From assembly GCA_016932895.1 (NCBI GenBank), contig JAFGCA010000550.1, positions 1 through 36,020 on the forward strand: DNA of 36,020 bases, in the 5' to 3' direction. The translations under genes and the position numbers were made by a program. This DNA comes from Sedimentisphaerales bacterium. GTDB lineage: Bacteria > Planctomycetota > Phycisphaerae > Sedimentisphaerales > SG8-4. Positions 1 through 6,733 of the stretch are shown here, in pieces (position 1 is the stretch's first letter; each line of letters starts with the position of its first letter). The notes beneath the pieces were generated by a model that saw only the letters and a program-made list of their open reading frames with translations, was not told where the DNA came from and made no database searches.

Positions 1-282
1 GACAAGGAAGGCAACGTGCTGCCGCCCAAGCCCAAGCCCGAGCCGACCGGCATACGATGTTACAAGTGCAAGCAGGGTGAGCTGGTGATTCGCCAGAGCA
101 AGCGCGGGCCGTTCCTGGGCTGCAACAAATTCCCCCGGTGCCGGACCATCGTCAGCGTCAAAGCCGTCGAAACGCTCAAGGAACTCCAGACCCAGGGCCA
201 GTGGCCGCCGGAATCACCGGAAAAGGCCAAAGAAATCCTCGACCAATTCAAAACCTCCAAGAGCAAATCCAAAGCCAAGTAG
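1..282 (+). CDS. topA: DNA topoisomerase I, C-terminal zinc-ribbon end (5' truncated by window edge)
   Basis: The frame is open from base 1 and ends at TAG 280-282, so this is the last 93 codons of a longer gene that begins outside the window. The visible part holds a four-cysteine ribbon, C-Y-K-C then C-N-K-F-P-R-C, in the context 'GPFLGCNKFPRCR'. That pattern is typical of the repeated topoisomerase zinc ribbons at the C terminus of bacterial TopA, the type IA enzyme that relaxes negative supercoils and binds single-stranded DNA. The tail is lysine/serine rich. The GTG at 16 is an internal codon, because codons 1-5 continue the same frame. Any other protein carrying a terminal topoisomerase-type ribbon would look the same here, since the catalytic domain is not visible. 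Confidence 0.8.
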   Translation, partial: DKEGNVLPPKPKPEPTGIRCYKCKQGELVIRQSKRGPFLGCNKFPRCRTIVSVKAVETLKELQTQGQWPPESPEKAKEILDQFKTSKSKSKAK

Positions 283-439
283 CGAAGTGGTCGCAGGGGT
301 ATCCCGTCGTTGTCCTTGACCGGGTTGCCGGCATCCTCGTTATACCGAAGCGCCCGGGCAGGCCCATCGGTCTTGCCCTGCGCGGTTTCCTCTGCGGTAG
401 CTGGGGATTGCAGCGTCACCGCTCCTATTCCCGCGTGGC

Positions 440-468
440 TTGTTTTCCTGTGGTTTCGCCGGTACAAT
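440..468 (+). promoter_or_regulatory. Candidate sigma-70 promoter of groES
   Basis: A TTGTTT hexamer (440-445) is separated by 17 bp from TACAAT (463-468). Transcription would start near 475, giving a leader of about 37 nt to the groES ATG at 512. It is seen by consensus matching only. No CIRCE-type inverted repeat was noticed here. Confidence 0.45.
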
Positions 469-511
469 ATGCGCCGTCGCCAACAGGCTCTAATAGGTAA
501 AGGCATCGCAC

Positions 512-832
512 ATGGCCAAGAAGGAAAACACCGAAGCCCAGCCGCTCGAAACGGTCGAGCCGATCGGCAAGCGCGTCCTCATTCGCAAGGATGAGGACAA
601 GAAAGAGACCAAGGGCGGCATCAAGCTGCCCGACAACATCGAAATCCCCACGATTACCGGACGCGTCGTCGCCGTCTCGGCCGAGATCGAGACCATGCCC
701 GAGATTCCCCTGGTGCGCTACGACAAGGTGCTCTTCAATCCCAAAGGAGCCATCCCGGTCGATTTCGAGGGCGACAACCGTCTCTTCGTCGTGGAGGTCG
801 AAAACGTCGTCGCCGTCTTCCGCAAGGCCTGA
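512..832 (+). CDS. groES: GroES-family co-chaperonin (Cpn10)
   Basis: 106 aa. The protein would form the heptameric lid of the GroEL folding chamber in the cytoplasm. The family pattern is clear: 'PIGKRVLIRKDE', then the mobile-loop region 'KKETKGGIKLPDN', then 'GRVVAVSAE', and a C-terminal strand 'LFVVEVENVVAVF'. It is about ten residues longer than typical GroES (around 95 aa), with an extra charged N terminus (MAKKENTEAQPLE). The ATG at 512 follows an AGGTAAAGG-like ribosome site. No groEL lies beside it, so it is a solitary groES copy in this window, and a divergent paralogue with another partner is possible. Upstream is topA and downstream an ECF sigma operon, both on the same strand. 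Confidence 0.85.
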   Translation: MAKKENTEAQPLETVEPIGKRVLIRKDEDKKETKGGIKLPDNIEIPTITGRVVAVSAEIETMPEIPLVRYDKVLFNPKGAIPVDFEGDNRLFVVEVENVVAVFRKA

Positions 833-952
833 CACCGCGCGATGCCGCCATTCTGGTCCTGCGTCTTTTCTCTGAGTATGTCATCAGCGTCCTAAGGCCT
901 TGCGTTTTACGCTTTCGAACGCGGTTTTTCTCGTCGTTTTCGAACCCGCACG

Positions 953-979
953 GGAACTTTTCAGGGCCGCGGTGCGACT
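953..979 (+). promoter_or_regulatory. Possible ECF-type autoregulated promoter
   Basis: GGAAC at 953-957 is followed after 16 nt by GCGACT (974-979), just upstream of the sigma factor start at 999. GGAAC-16-to-17-GTC-like spacing is the general form of ECF sigma promoters, which often drive their own operon. The match is short and the assignment is inference. Confidence 0.3.
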
Positions 980-998
980 TACGAGGGGAAAGGTAAAC

Positions 999-1499
999 AT
1001 GTGGACCAGAGCCCAGGCAGAATTGCGGCAACTGTGGGAACAGACGCGTGACAAAGTCAGGGCGTATATGTTCTGCGCGTGCAGCGACTGGAACGATGCC
1101 GACGATCTGGCGCAGGAGTGTTACCTGCGAGCCTTGCGAAACTGGGACCTTTTCGACGGTCGGGGCAGCCGGCAGGCGTGGCTGTTCGTTATCGCCCGGA
1201 ACACGCACATCGACTGGCTGCGCCGACAGACGACACGGCGAAAAATCCGCGCAACGGAGGGCGAGGTCGGCGTTCGCACGACGCCGACGACGTACGAGCG
1301 GGATGAGATCGAGATGCTGTGGGAGGCCTTGAATGCTTTGCACCGGGATCACCGGGAGGTGATTCACCTGCGGTTCGCCGCCGGTCTGAGCTATGCGGAA
1401 ATGGCCGAGGCCCTGAACGTGCCGGTCGGGACCGTGCGATCCCGCCTGCATCGTGGTTTGAAGATGTTGCGAAGAGGAGTTCTGCAAAATGGAGATTAG
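999..1499 (+). CDS. ECF-family RNA polymerase sigma factor, 3' end rewritten by an inserted element
   Basis: 166 aa from ATG 999, preceded by GAGGGGAAAGG; the frame is open further upstream but without a better start. Region 2 is visible as 'DADDLAQECYLRAL' and 'RGSRQAWLFVIARN', and region 4 as 'ALHRDHREVIHLRF', 'GLSYAEMAEAL' and 'VPVGTVRSRLHRG'. This is the two-domain layout (sigma2 about 15-85, sigma4 about 105-155) of ECF sigma factors, which switch core polymerase to stress or envelope regulons. The last five codons (L-Q-N-G-D) and the stop lie inside the left inverted repeat of a miniature element. Without the element the frame would read GVQLRRQIEE and stop at 1674-1676, 3 nt before the next gene. 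It is likely still functional, because sigma4 is intact. Confidence 0.9.
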   Translation: MWTRAQAELRQLWEQTRDKVRAYMFCACSDWNDADDLAQECYLRALRNWDLFDGRGSRQAWLFVIARNTHIDWLRRQTTRRKIRATEGEVGVRTTPTTYERDEIEMLWEALNALHRDHREVIHLRFAAGLSYAEMAEALNVPVGTVRSRLHRGLKMLRRGVLQNGD

Positions 1500-1504
1500 G
1501 CTTA
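1480..1504 (+). repeat. Left terminal inverted repeat of the MITE-like element
   Basis: 25 nt, an exact reverse complement of 1622-1646. It contains the present TAG stop codon (1497-1499) of the sigma factor gene. Confidence 0.85.
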
Positions 1505-1645
1505 TATTCTCTAAGGAAATCGTTGGTTTGATTTCCTTGAAGACGAGACTTGCATTCCAATATGCAGAGCACTCAGGTTCTCGGGAGGAAAAATCACGAA
1601 AGAAATTTTTCCTCCCTAAAGTAAGCCTAATCTCCATTTTGCAGA
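1481..1645. mobile_element. 165-bp MITE-like element inserted in the sigma-factor operon
   Basis: The ends are a perfect 25-nt inverted repeat (1480-1504 and 1622-1646; outer part TTCTGCAAAATGG). Short direct repeats flank it: AGTTC at 1478-1482 and 1646-1650, overlapping the termini, so the target duplication is 3-5 bp. The interior has two further stems: AAGGAAATC/GATTTCCTT (1513-1521 with 1530-1538), and a 12-bp perfect stem (1583-1594 with 1605-1616). There is no room for a transposase, so it must be mobilised in trans. Removal of 168 bp restores an uninterrupted reading frame of the sigma gene, which is strong evidence for insertion. The transposase family was not identified. Confidence 0.75.
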
Positions 1646-1646
1646 A
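1622..1646 (-). repeat. Right terminal inverted repeat of the MITE-like element
   Basis: 25 nt, an exact reverse complement of 1480-1504. It is followed directly by the remnant 3' codons of the original sigma-factor frame (1647-1676). Confidence 0.85.
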
Positions 1647-1679
1647 GTTCAGTTGCGAAGACAGATTGAGGAATAGACC

Positions 1680-2216
1680 ATGGAGCGCGAGCGAATAGAA
1701 CGTCTGGCGATGGATTCGGCCCTGGGTGAGTTGAGCGAGGACGCGGCGGCCCTTCTCGAGGCGTACCTGGCAACGAATGCACCGGCGCGCGAGTGGGCCC
1801 GCCGGATGCGGTGCGCATGCGAAGCGGCGCACCGGGTGGTCTCGACGAAGACGCGTACGCCTGCCGAGAGAATTCCCTCTTCACCGGCAACGCCTCGTCT
1901 GCCTTGGCGCATGATCTGCCCGACCCTGGGGCGCTGGGCCGCCGTCATACTCTGCGCGCTTGTGATGGGCGCGGCGGCAGGCCGGTGGTCGAAGCCCCGG
2001 GACGTATCCCCAGCGGGTGCGCCGGTGACGGTGGTGCAGGGGGCGCCCGCGGCCAGGGGCTGGGACCGGCTTGTCGGCGAGACCGGGCAAGGTTTCTGGC
2101 GTGCCAGGGCCCTGGCTCTGGTCCGGTCCGAGTCGTCCCGGGCCCAACCGTCAACTGCAGGGGAGAACCTGTGGGACAAATACCGACGATATGTTAGGGA
2201 GCAGAGCGATGGGTAA
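1680..2216 (+). CDS. Membrane anti-sigma-factor-like protein
   Basis: 178 aa, not assignable by a signature motif. The N-terminal cytoplasmic part (about 1-90) reads 'LAMDSALGELSEDAAALLEAYL', a helical pattern common in the short anti-sigma proteins that follow ECF sigma genes in Planctomycetota. It is followed by one membrane segment (about 85-102, 'WAAVILCALVMGAAAG') and an outer tail of about 75 residues. There is no canonical HxxxCxxC zinc motif. It lies directly behind the sigma gene (3 nt apart before the element inserted), and its stop overlaps the start of the next gene by 8 nt, so the three form one operon. The expected role is to hold the sigma factor at the inner membrane until a signal arrives, which is inferred from position and topology. 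Confidence 0.65.
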   Translation: MERERIERLAMDSALGELSEDAAALLEAYLATNAPAREWARRMRCACEAAHRVVSTKTRTPAERIPSSPATPRLPWRMICPTLGRWAAVILCALVMGAAAGRWSKPRDVSPAGAPVTVVQGAPAARGWDRLVGETGQGFWRARALALVRSESSRAQPSTAGENLWDKYRRYVREQSDG

Positions 2217-3681
2217 TCGAGTCAAGACAATCAGTCTGCTGGTGCTGTGCCTGGCGGGAGTTCATCTTGTCGGGTGTTTTCCGGACAACTCCCTCGAATG
2301 GTCGGACGACGGTTTGTGGGGCCTGCTGCGCGTGAGGGGGAGTCTCTTTCTCGTAGACGGTGAAAGTGGTCGGCTCACGCCCATCGAGCCCGATAGGGTG
2401 AGCCATATGCCCGCCATCTCTGCCGACGGAGGGCACATCGCGTACGTCAAAGGCTTTCCCTGTGAGAGCGTCGAAGAGGGCCTGAAGCTGTTTCCGCCCC
2501 CCGTGGCTCGAATGATCCGGAACGACGCGCGGCAGCTCGAACAGAGAATCCTGGCCGGCCTCGTCGCACCTGGCGATTTGCCGGAGGACAGGGACGAGAA
2601 GCTGGGGTATTCGGATTCCTATCTTCACTGGGTGATTCGCTGCATGTGTGTCGATCCCGGCGCGGCTCTGGTCGAGAGGCTCGGACCTTCGAAGCTCGGC
2701 GAGTGCGAGCAGCTTGAGATCGGCTTCAATCGTTTGTTGGTCGCGCCTCGGGCCCGGCTGCAAGAACGAAAGGTCCTCGTGACCATGCCGCTTGGCATGT
2801 TCCGGCCGCGCTTTGCACCGGACGGACGTCATATTGCCTATTTGATGCCCATGCCGCACGATGAGGACCAGGCGATATTGTTCCTGGCGTCGGTCGATGG
2901 GAGAATCGACGCCATGGAGGTAACCGCCAGCGTGGCCATCGGGTACGACTGGCGTCCGGACGGCAAGGCGCTGGCGTACATCAAACGGGACGGCGATCCC
3001 ATCCTGGGCACGCTGGAAGAAAAGGTGGTCGTCGGCGACGACGGTTTCGCGCTCAACAAGCCTGCCGAGGCGACGGACGGGGATTCGCTCGGCACGAGCC
3101 GGGCAACGCAAACGGGGCGCCAACTGGTAGGGACCCTGTTTCAGCCGACGATGCACGTGGAATACGGGCTGGACGGCCGGATGATTCTGTCCAGTGCGGC
3201 CGCGGCCGTCCCCACGACGGAACTGGACGAGCCCGACTATTCGCTGTTTTGCTACGACCGTCTCACCGGCACGGTGACCAACATTCTGCCCGGTGTGCTG
3301 CGGAGCCAGGCGAGCCAGAACATGAACTTCTTCCGTCTCTCTCCCGACGGCCGGCGCCTGCTGGTTCCGCTCAGGCACAACCGGTTCGCCGTCTACGAGC
3401 TGGGCTCGAATGAAGCGACCTTCCCCTGCGAACAGGACGAGGGCTTCGGTGTGGACGAAATGCCCGACTTCGTGCCCACCTGGAAGGGGAACAACCGCAT
3501 CGCGGCTTTGGTTTCCGAGAATAGCCATCTGCTTGGCGACGCCGAGGAGCCGGCTCGCCGCAAGGAGATCGTCCTGATCGACACGCAGGGGCAGCTAAAG
3601 AGCGTTCTCAGCAGGGATTGGCCCGACGAGGCCATTCCCAAGGACGTGCAGGACAAGGTGGATGACGCCCGGTTACAATAG
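2209..3681 (+). CDS. TolB/WD40-like beta-propeller lipoprotein of the ECF operon
   Basis: 490 aa from ATG 2209 (ATGGGTAA overlap with the preceding gene). Residues 1-23 form a lipoprotein signal ending in the lipobox L-V-G-C, so the mature protein starts at Cys23. The body has repeated propeller strands of the TolB/PD40 kind: 'MPAISADGGHIAYVKG', 'RPRFAPDGRHIAYLMP', 'GYDWRPDGKALAYIK' and 'FRLSPDGRRLLVPL'. The stretch at about 90-190 is a cysteine-containing helical insertion unlike the repeats. No enzymatic motif is visible. As the last gene of the sigma/anti-sigma operon it may be the periplasmic sensor or a regulated output, and which of these cannot be told from sequence. Longer upstream starts in the same frame lack a signal peptide and were not chosen. 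Confidence 0.8.
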   Translation: MGNRVKTISLLVLCLAGVHLVGCFPDNSLEWSDDGLWGLLRVRGSLFLVDGESGRLTPIEPDRVSHMPAISADGGHIAYVKGFPCESVEEGLKLFPPPVARMIRNDARQLEQRILAGLVAPGDLPEDRDEKLGYSDSYLHWVIRCMCVDPGAALVERLGPSKLGECEQLEIGFNRLLVAPRARLQERKVLVTMPLGMFRPRFAPDGRHIAYLMPMPHDEDQAILFLASVDGRIDAMEVTASVAIGYDWRPDGKALAYIKRDGDPILGTLEEKVVVGDDGFALNKPAEATDGDSLGTSRATQTGRQLVGTLFQPTMHVEYGLDGRMILSSAAAAVPTTELDEPDYSLFCYDRLTGTVTNILPGVLRSQASQNMNFFRLSPDGRRLLVPLRHNRFAVYELGSNEATFPCEQDEGFGVDEMPDFVPTWKGNNRIAALVSENSHLLGDAEEPARRKEIVLIDTQGQLKSVLSRDWPDEAIPKDVQDKVDDARLQ

Positions 3682-3783
3682 CAAAATAAAAACGTAAATA
3701 GCAGAATTGCGGAATCACCGCGCCGCGGCGATGACCTCCTTGCGCTTTCGTATTGCTATTCACATTTTGATCTTCTCAACGGT
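3682..3783. other. Convergent intergenic spacer with inverted repeats
   Basis: This spacer lies between two converging genes. It carries AATAGCA at about 3678-3684 and again at about 3698-3704, and its complement TGCTATT at about 3755-3761. A GC-rich imperfect hairpin sits at about 3714-3732 (ATCACCGC/GCGGCGAT). It may act as a bidirectional terminator, but there is no clean stem followed by a T-run. Confidence 0.25.
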
Positions 3784-5721
3784 TCATGATCCGATGGCGG
3801 CTTTGAGAATGTCGACGGCCACCGATGAGGGCATGGCCTTCTGGGCGGCTTCGACGGCTCGGGCCGCCTCTTGTGCGCGCCCCATGTGGTGATAGACATA
3901 GGCCAGGAGGAACTGTAGTTGCGGTGCGTTGCTGTCCTTGAGGCATTGCTCCAGGTCGGCCCGCCGCTGCTCGAATCGCGCCGGCCCGCCGGCGGCCTTG
4001 ATGATGTGGGCCTGCGTCAGTGCCGACTGCGGATTCAGTTCGAGCGCCCGGGCCAGGCACAGCGAGCTGGTGACGTACTCGCCGGCGGCGAACAGCGCGA
4101 TGCTCCTGCCCAGGTGCGGGATCGCGTTGCCTGGTTCGTAGGCCGAGGCCCGCGTGAACGACTCGGCGGCGTGGTAGTAGCGGCCTTGCTGCACGAACGA
4201 GCGGGCGGCGTGCATGTGTCGCTCGAAGTCGCTCGTGCCGTGTTGGCGATTCTGGATCTCGGACAGTGGATCGATTCCGGCCGAAGGCGCGACTGGCGAA
4301 TCCGCAGTCGTAGGGTGGGTTGTCAACGCACGCGTGAAGGCGTTCGGGGCACGAACTGATACCCGGCCCGGCGAAGAAGGGTCGGTGCGGCTCGGGGCGG
4401 GTCCGTCGCTTGCGCGGCCGACCCAGGTGATGCCGTTGGCGCTGCGGTAGCTGTTGGGTGCGTCGCCGGCGACGTTCCCGGGCGAGGTTGCGCTGCCCAC
4501 GGGCCGTCCCGCGCGCTCGCCGGAGGAACGCTGCAAGAGATTCGACGACGTATCGAGCTGGCGCGCGGTCTTCTCGACGCGCCGGAAGCTGGACAAGGCG
4601 TCCGATGTTTTGATGTCGTTTGTTGCGCCAGGCTTCGGGGCGTCAGGCGGGAACACGCTGTCGATCCCGTTCGGGCGTGCGACGCCGGCGAGCCCCCGTT
4701 CATCACCGATTGCAGCGGTAGGGCGGGTCCTCAACCCACGCGTCAGGACTGTAGAGTCGCGCGACCCCGTCTCCGGGGCCTGCGGCCTTGATGCTGCCAC
4801 GGCGTCGTTCGATCGTGAGGGCTCCGTGGGTTTGAGAGGCGTTTGCCCGGGCCATTCGGCGTTTTGGGATTCCAAGCGCTCCGGGAAAGGGTCTCCGCGT
4901 ACCGGGGTCCCTAAAATCGTTCTGCCTTCTGCTGTTTGCCCGTTCCCTGTCGTTGTCGGCGTTAGCTCCAGGGCCGGCCGATTCGCCGGGGTACTTTCGA
5001 GTTGGCGAAAGGTGTCTTCCGGCATCACAGTTTCTCTTGGCCGCTGCGACGCGCGCCGCTCGACGGGGGCCGGGGCGGACCCGGACGAGAGGGCCTTCCA
5101 GGTCTGCAACGAGGGACTTGAGGCGGACCGGTTCCCCAGTTGCTCCCACATTCTCCAGTCTGTCACCGGTGTGGCCGGCGCTACCCGGGGCTGCACTACA
5201 GGCGTCGCATTCATGGCCGATGCCTGCATCAGCGGCGCCGAATCGGCGGTCCGTGCGGCGCCGATCTTGGCGACCGTTCCCGTCGGCGAGTAAAACGTGC
5301 CGGAGGGGCGCGAATACCCGCCTGACTCCGGCACCGCCGAGGCTCTCAAAAAGGAATCGAGCGACGTCGAGCCGAGCGTTCCCTGAAACCTCGTCGGCGA
5401 TTGGTAGGGGACGGGGGCACGAAACTGCCTGGCCCCGCTGACGTTGCCGGTGACGATGAGGTTGCCGCTGTCGCTGGTGGCGCCGGGCGTGCGGACGGCG
5501 CTGCTCTGATAACTGCTCGGGGGCACGTTCGGCGGACCGATGGGGTTCGCGACCGATGAACTGATGTACGTTGCGAGCACACCGGCCGGTAGGAAAAGGG
5601 GCACTACGAACACCAGCAGGCACCGGAGCCGCCGGCCGGGAGAAACGGCGCGGCCGGCGGGACTTCGTCTGCCTGCAATCGCCGTGACATTGGTTGATCG
5701 TACGAATCGTATGTTCTTCAT
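3784..5721 (-). CDS. Secreted/anchored low-complexity protein with C-terminal TPR repeats
   Basis: 645 aa. A hydrophobic segment at about 33-50 (LRCLLVFVVPLFLPAGVL) after an Arg-rich N terminus looks like a long signal peptide or membrane anchor. Residues about 60-500 are rich in Ser, Pro, Thr, Gly and Arg, with no recognisable fold. The C-terminal 140 residues contain tetratricopeptide-like helices: 'FERHMHAARSFVQQGRYYHAAESFTRA', 'AIPHLGRSIALFAAGEYVTSSLCLARALELNP' and 'LQFLLAYVYHHMGRAQEAARAVEAAQKA'. TPRs mediate protein contacts, so this is probably an envelope scaffold. It lies 139 nt downstream of nadK on the same strand and could be transcribed with it or separately. No catalytic motif was seen, and the specific role is unknown. 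Confidence 0.7.
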   Translation of the reverse strand: MKNIRFVRSTNVTAIAGRRSPAGRAVSPGRRLRCLLVFVVPLFLPAGVLATYISSSVANPIGPPNVPPSSYQSSAVRTPGATSDSGNLIVTGNVSGARQFRAPVPYQSPTRFQGTLGSTSLDSFLRASAVPESGGYSRPSGTFYSPTGTVAKIGAARTADSAPLMQASAMNATPVVQPRVAPATPVTDWRMWEQLGNRSASSPSLQTWKALSSGSAPAPVERRASQRPRETVMPEDTFRQLESTPANRPALELTPTTTGNGQTAEGRTILGTPVRGDPFPERLESQNAEWPGQTPLKPTEPSRSNDAVAASRPQAPETGSRDSTVLTRGLRTRPTAAIGDERGLAGVARPNGIDSVFPPDAPKPGATNDIKTSDALSSFRRVEKTARQLDTSSNLLQRSSGERAGRPVGSATSPGNVAGDAPNSYRSANGITWVGRASDGPAPSRTDPSSPGRVSVRAPNAFTRALTTHPTTADSPVAPSAGIDPLSEIQNRQHGTSDFERHMHAARSFVQQGRYYHAAESFTRASAYEPGNAIPHLGRSIALFAAGEYVTSSLCLARALELNPQSALTQAHIIKAAGGPARFEQRRADLEQCLKDSNAPQLQFLLAYVYHHMGRAQEAARAVEAAQKAMPSSVAVDILKAAIGS

Positions 5722-5860
5722 GGCGTCAGTCCCATTCGTGAAGACACCGGCATAGTCGGATCCCCATGCTCCTACTCGGGGACCGCCTTGCCTGTGATCT
5801 CCAGGCGTACTCCTGTCGGGGCCAACGCATCCGTGCTGCGGCCGTTGGTTTCGATACCAC

Positions 5861-6733
5861 CTACTGCGCCGTGTAGGTGGGCGGCTTGGCCCAACCCAGC
5901 TTCGTCGCCAGCGTGTCCCAGCGCGTCCGCAACGGGTTGTTCACCACCAGGAAGCTGCTGTTTTCCCTCACGACTCGGACCCGGTCGTCGGGAGACAGCC
6001 CCACGGAGACTTGCCCGTCAATGCAGGCGGTTGTGCCCTCGTTGACGCGTGTGCAGCGAATCTCGACTTCGCTGCCGGCGTCGATGACGATGGGCCGAAA
6101 GCTCAGCGAATGCGGGCAAATCGGCGTGATGACCATCGCCTCCATCGAGCCGGCCAGGATGGGCCCGCCGGTCGAGAGGTTGTAGGCGGTCGAGCCGGTG
6201 GGCGTCGAGACGATCAATCCGTCTCCGACGCAACTGGCGACGTGCTGTCCGTCCACGGCGATCTGCAGCTCGATCACGCGAAAGGGCGGTCCGGCCGCGA
6301 TGAACACGTCGTTCACCGCTTTCGAATAGAACTTCTCACCGCCCGCACCAGGCGCCTCGGCGACGTGACAGCCGAGCATCATCCGTTTCTCGATCGGCGC
6401 CTGGCCCGAGAAGATGTTCCCGCACTGGCTCTTAAACTCGCTGACGCTGAATTCGGCGAGAAAGCCCAGCTTGCCGAAGTTGACGCCGATGACCGGGACC
6501 TTGGCTTCGCTCAGGGCGCGCGCCGCCGAGATGATGCTGCCGTCGCCTCCGAGCACGACGGCGAAGTCGCTCTCACGGATGACCTCGGCCGTGCACTTCT
6601 CGAGGTAGCAGCCACAGATAATCTGCGCCTCACCCTTCAGAAAATCCGAGAAGTCCTCAATGGCTTCGGCCACCGGACCCTTCTTGGGGTCGCCGAATAT
6701 GACCAGCCTGGGTAGGGGCTTTTTCTGCCTCAT
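5861..6733 (-). CDS. nadK: NAD kinase
   Basis: 290 aa, full length for the family. It phosphorylates NAD to NADP in the cytoplasm. The diagnostic motifs are present: GGDGS at 62-66 (ATP/phosphate loop), NDV at 141-143, and 'DGLIVSTPTGSTAY' at 171-184. Asp64 of GGDGS would be the catalytic base by family knowledge. The ATG overlaps the stop of dxs by 4 nt (ATGA at 6733-6730), so the two are translationally coupled. The pairing makes sense metabolically, because the isoprenoid pathway begun by Dxs consumes NADPH at the next step (Dxr). Confidence 0.93.
   Translation of the reverse strand: MRQKKPLPRLVIFGDPKKGPVAEAIEDFSDFLKGEAQIICGCYLEKCTAEVIRESDFAVVLGGDGSIISAARALSEAKVPVIGVNFGKLGFLAEFSVSEFKSQCGNIFSGQAPIEKRMMLGCHVAEAPGAGGEKFYSKAVNDVFIAAGPPFRVIELQIAVDGQHVASCVGDGLIVSTPTGSTAYNLSTGGPILAGSMEAMVITPICPHSLSFRPIVIDAGSEVEIRCTRVNEGTTACIDGQVSVGLSPDDRVRVVRENSSFLVVNNPLRTRWDTLATKLGWAKPPTYTAQ

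Noticed and set aside
735..1832. 365-aa antisense frame across groES, the sigma factor and the MITE
   Set aside because: It covers three well-supported sense features and has an Arg/Pro-rich composition typical of shadow frames in GC-rich DNA.
5722..5860. Possible c-di-GMP-type riboswitch before the TPR gene (CACAGGCAA and paired CCCC/GGGG)
   Set aside because: Only short fragments resemble the consensus. The tetraloop-receptor region and the second stem are missing.
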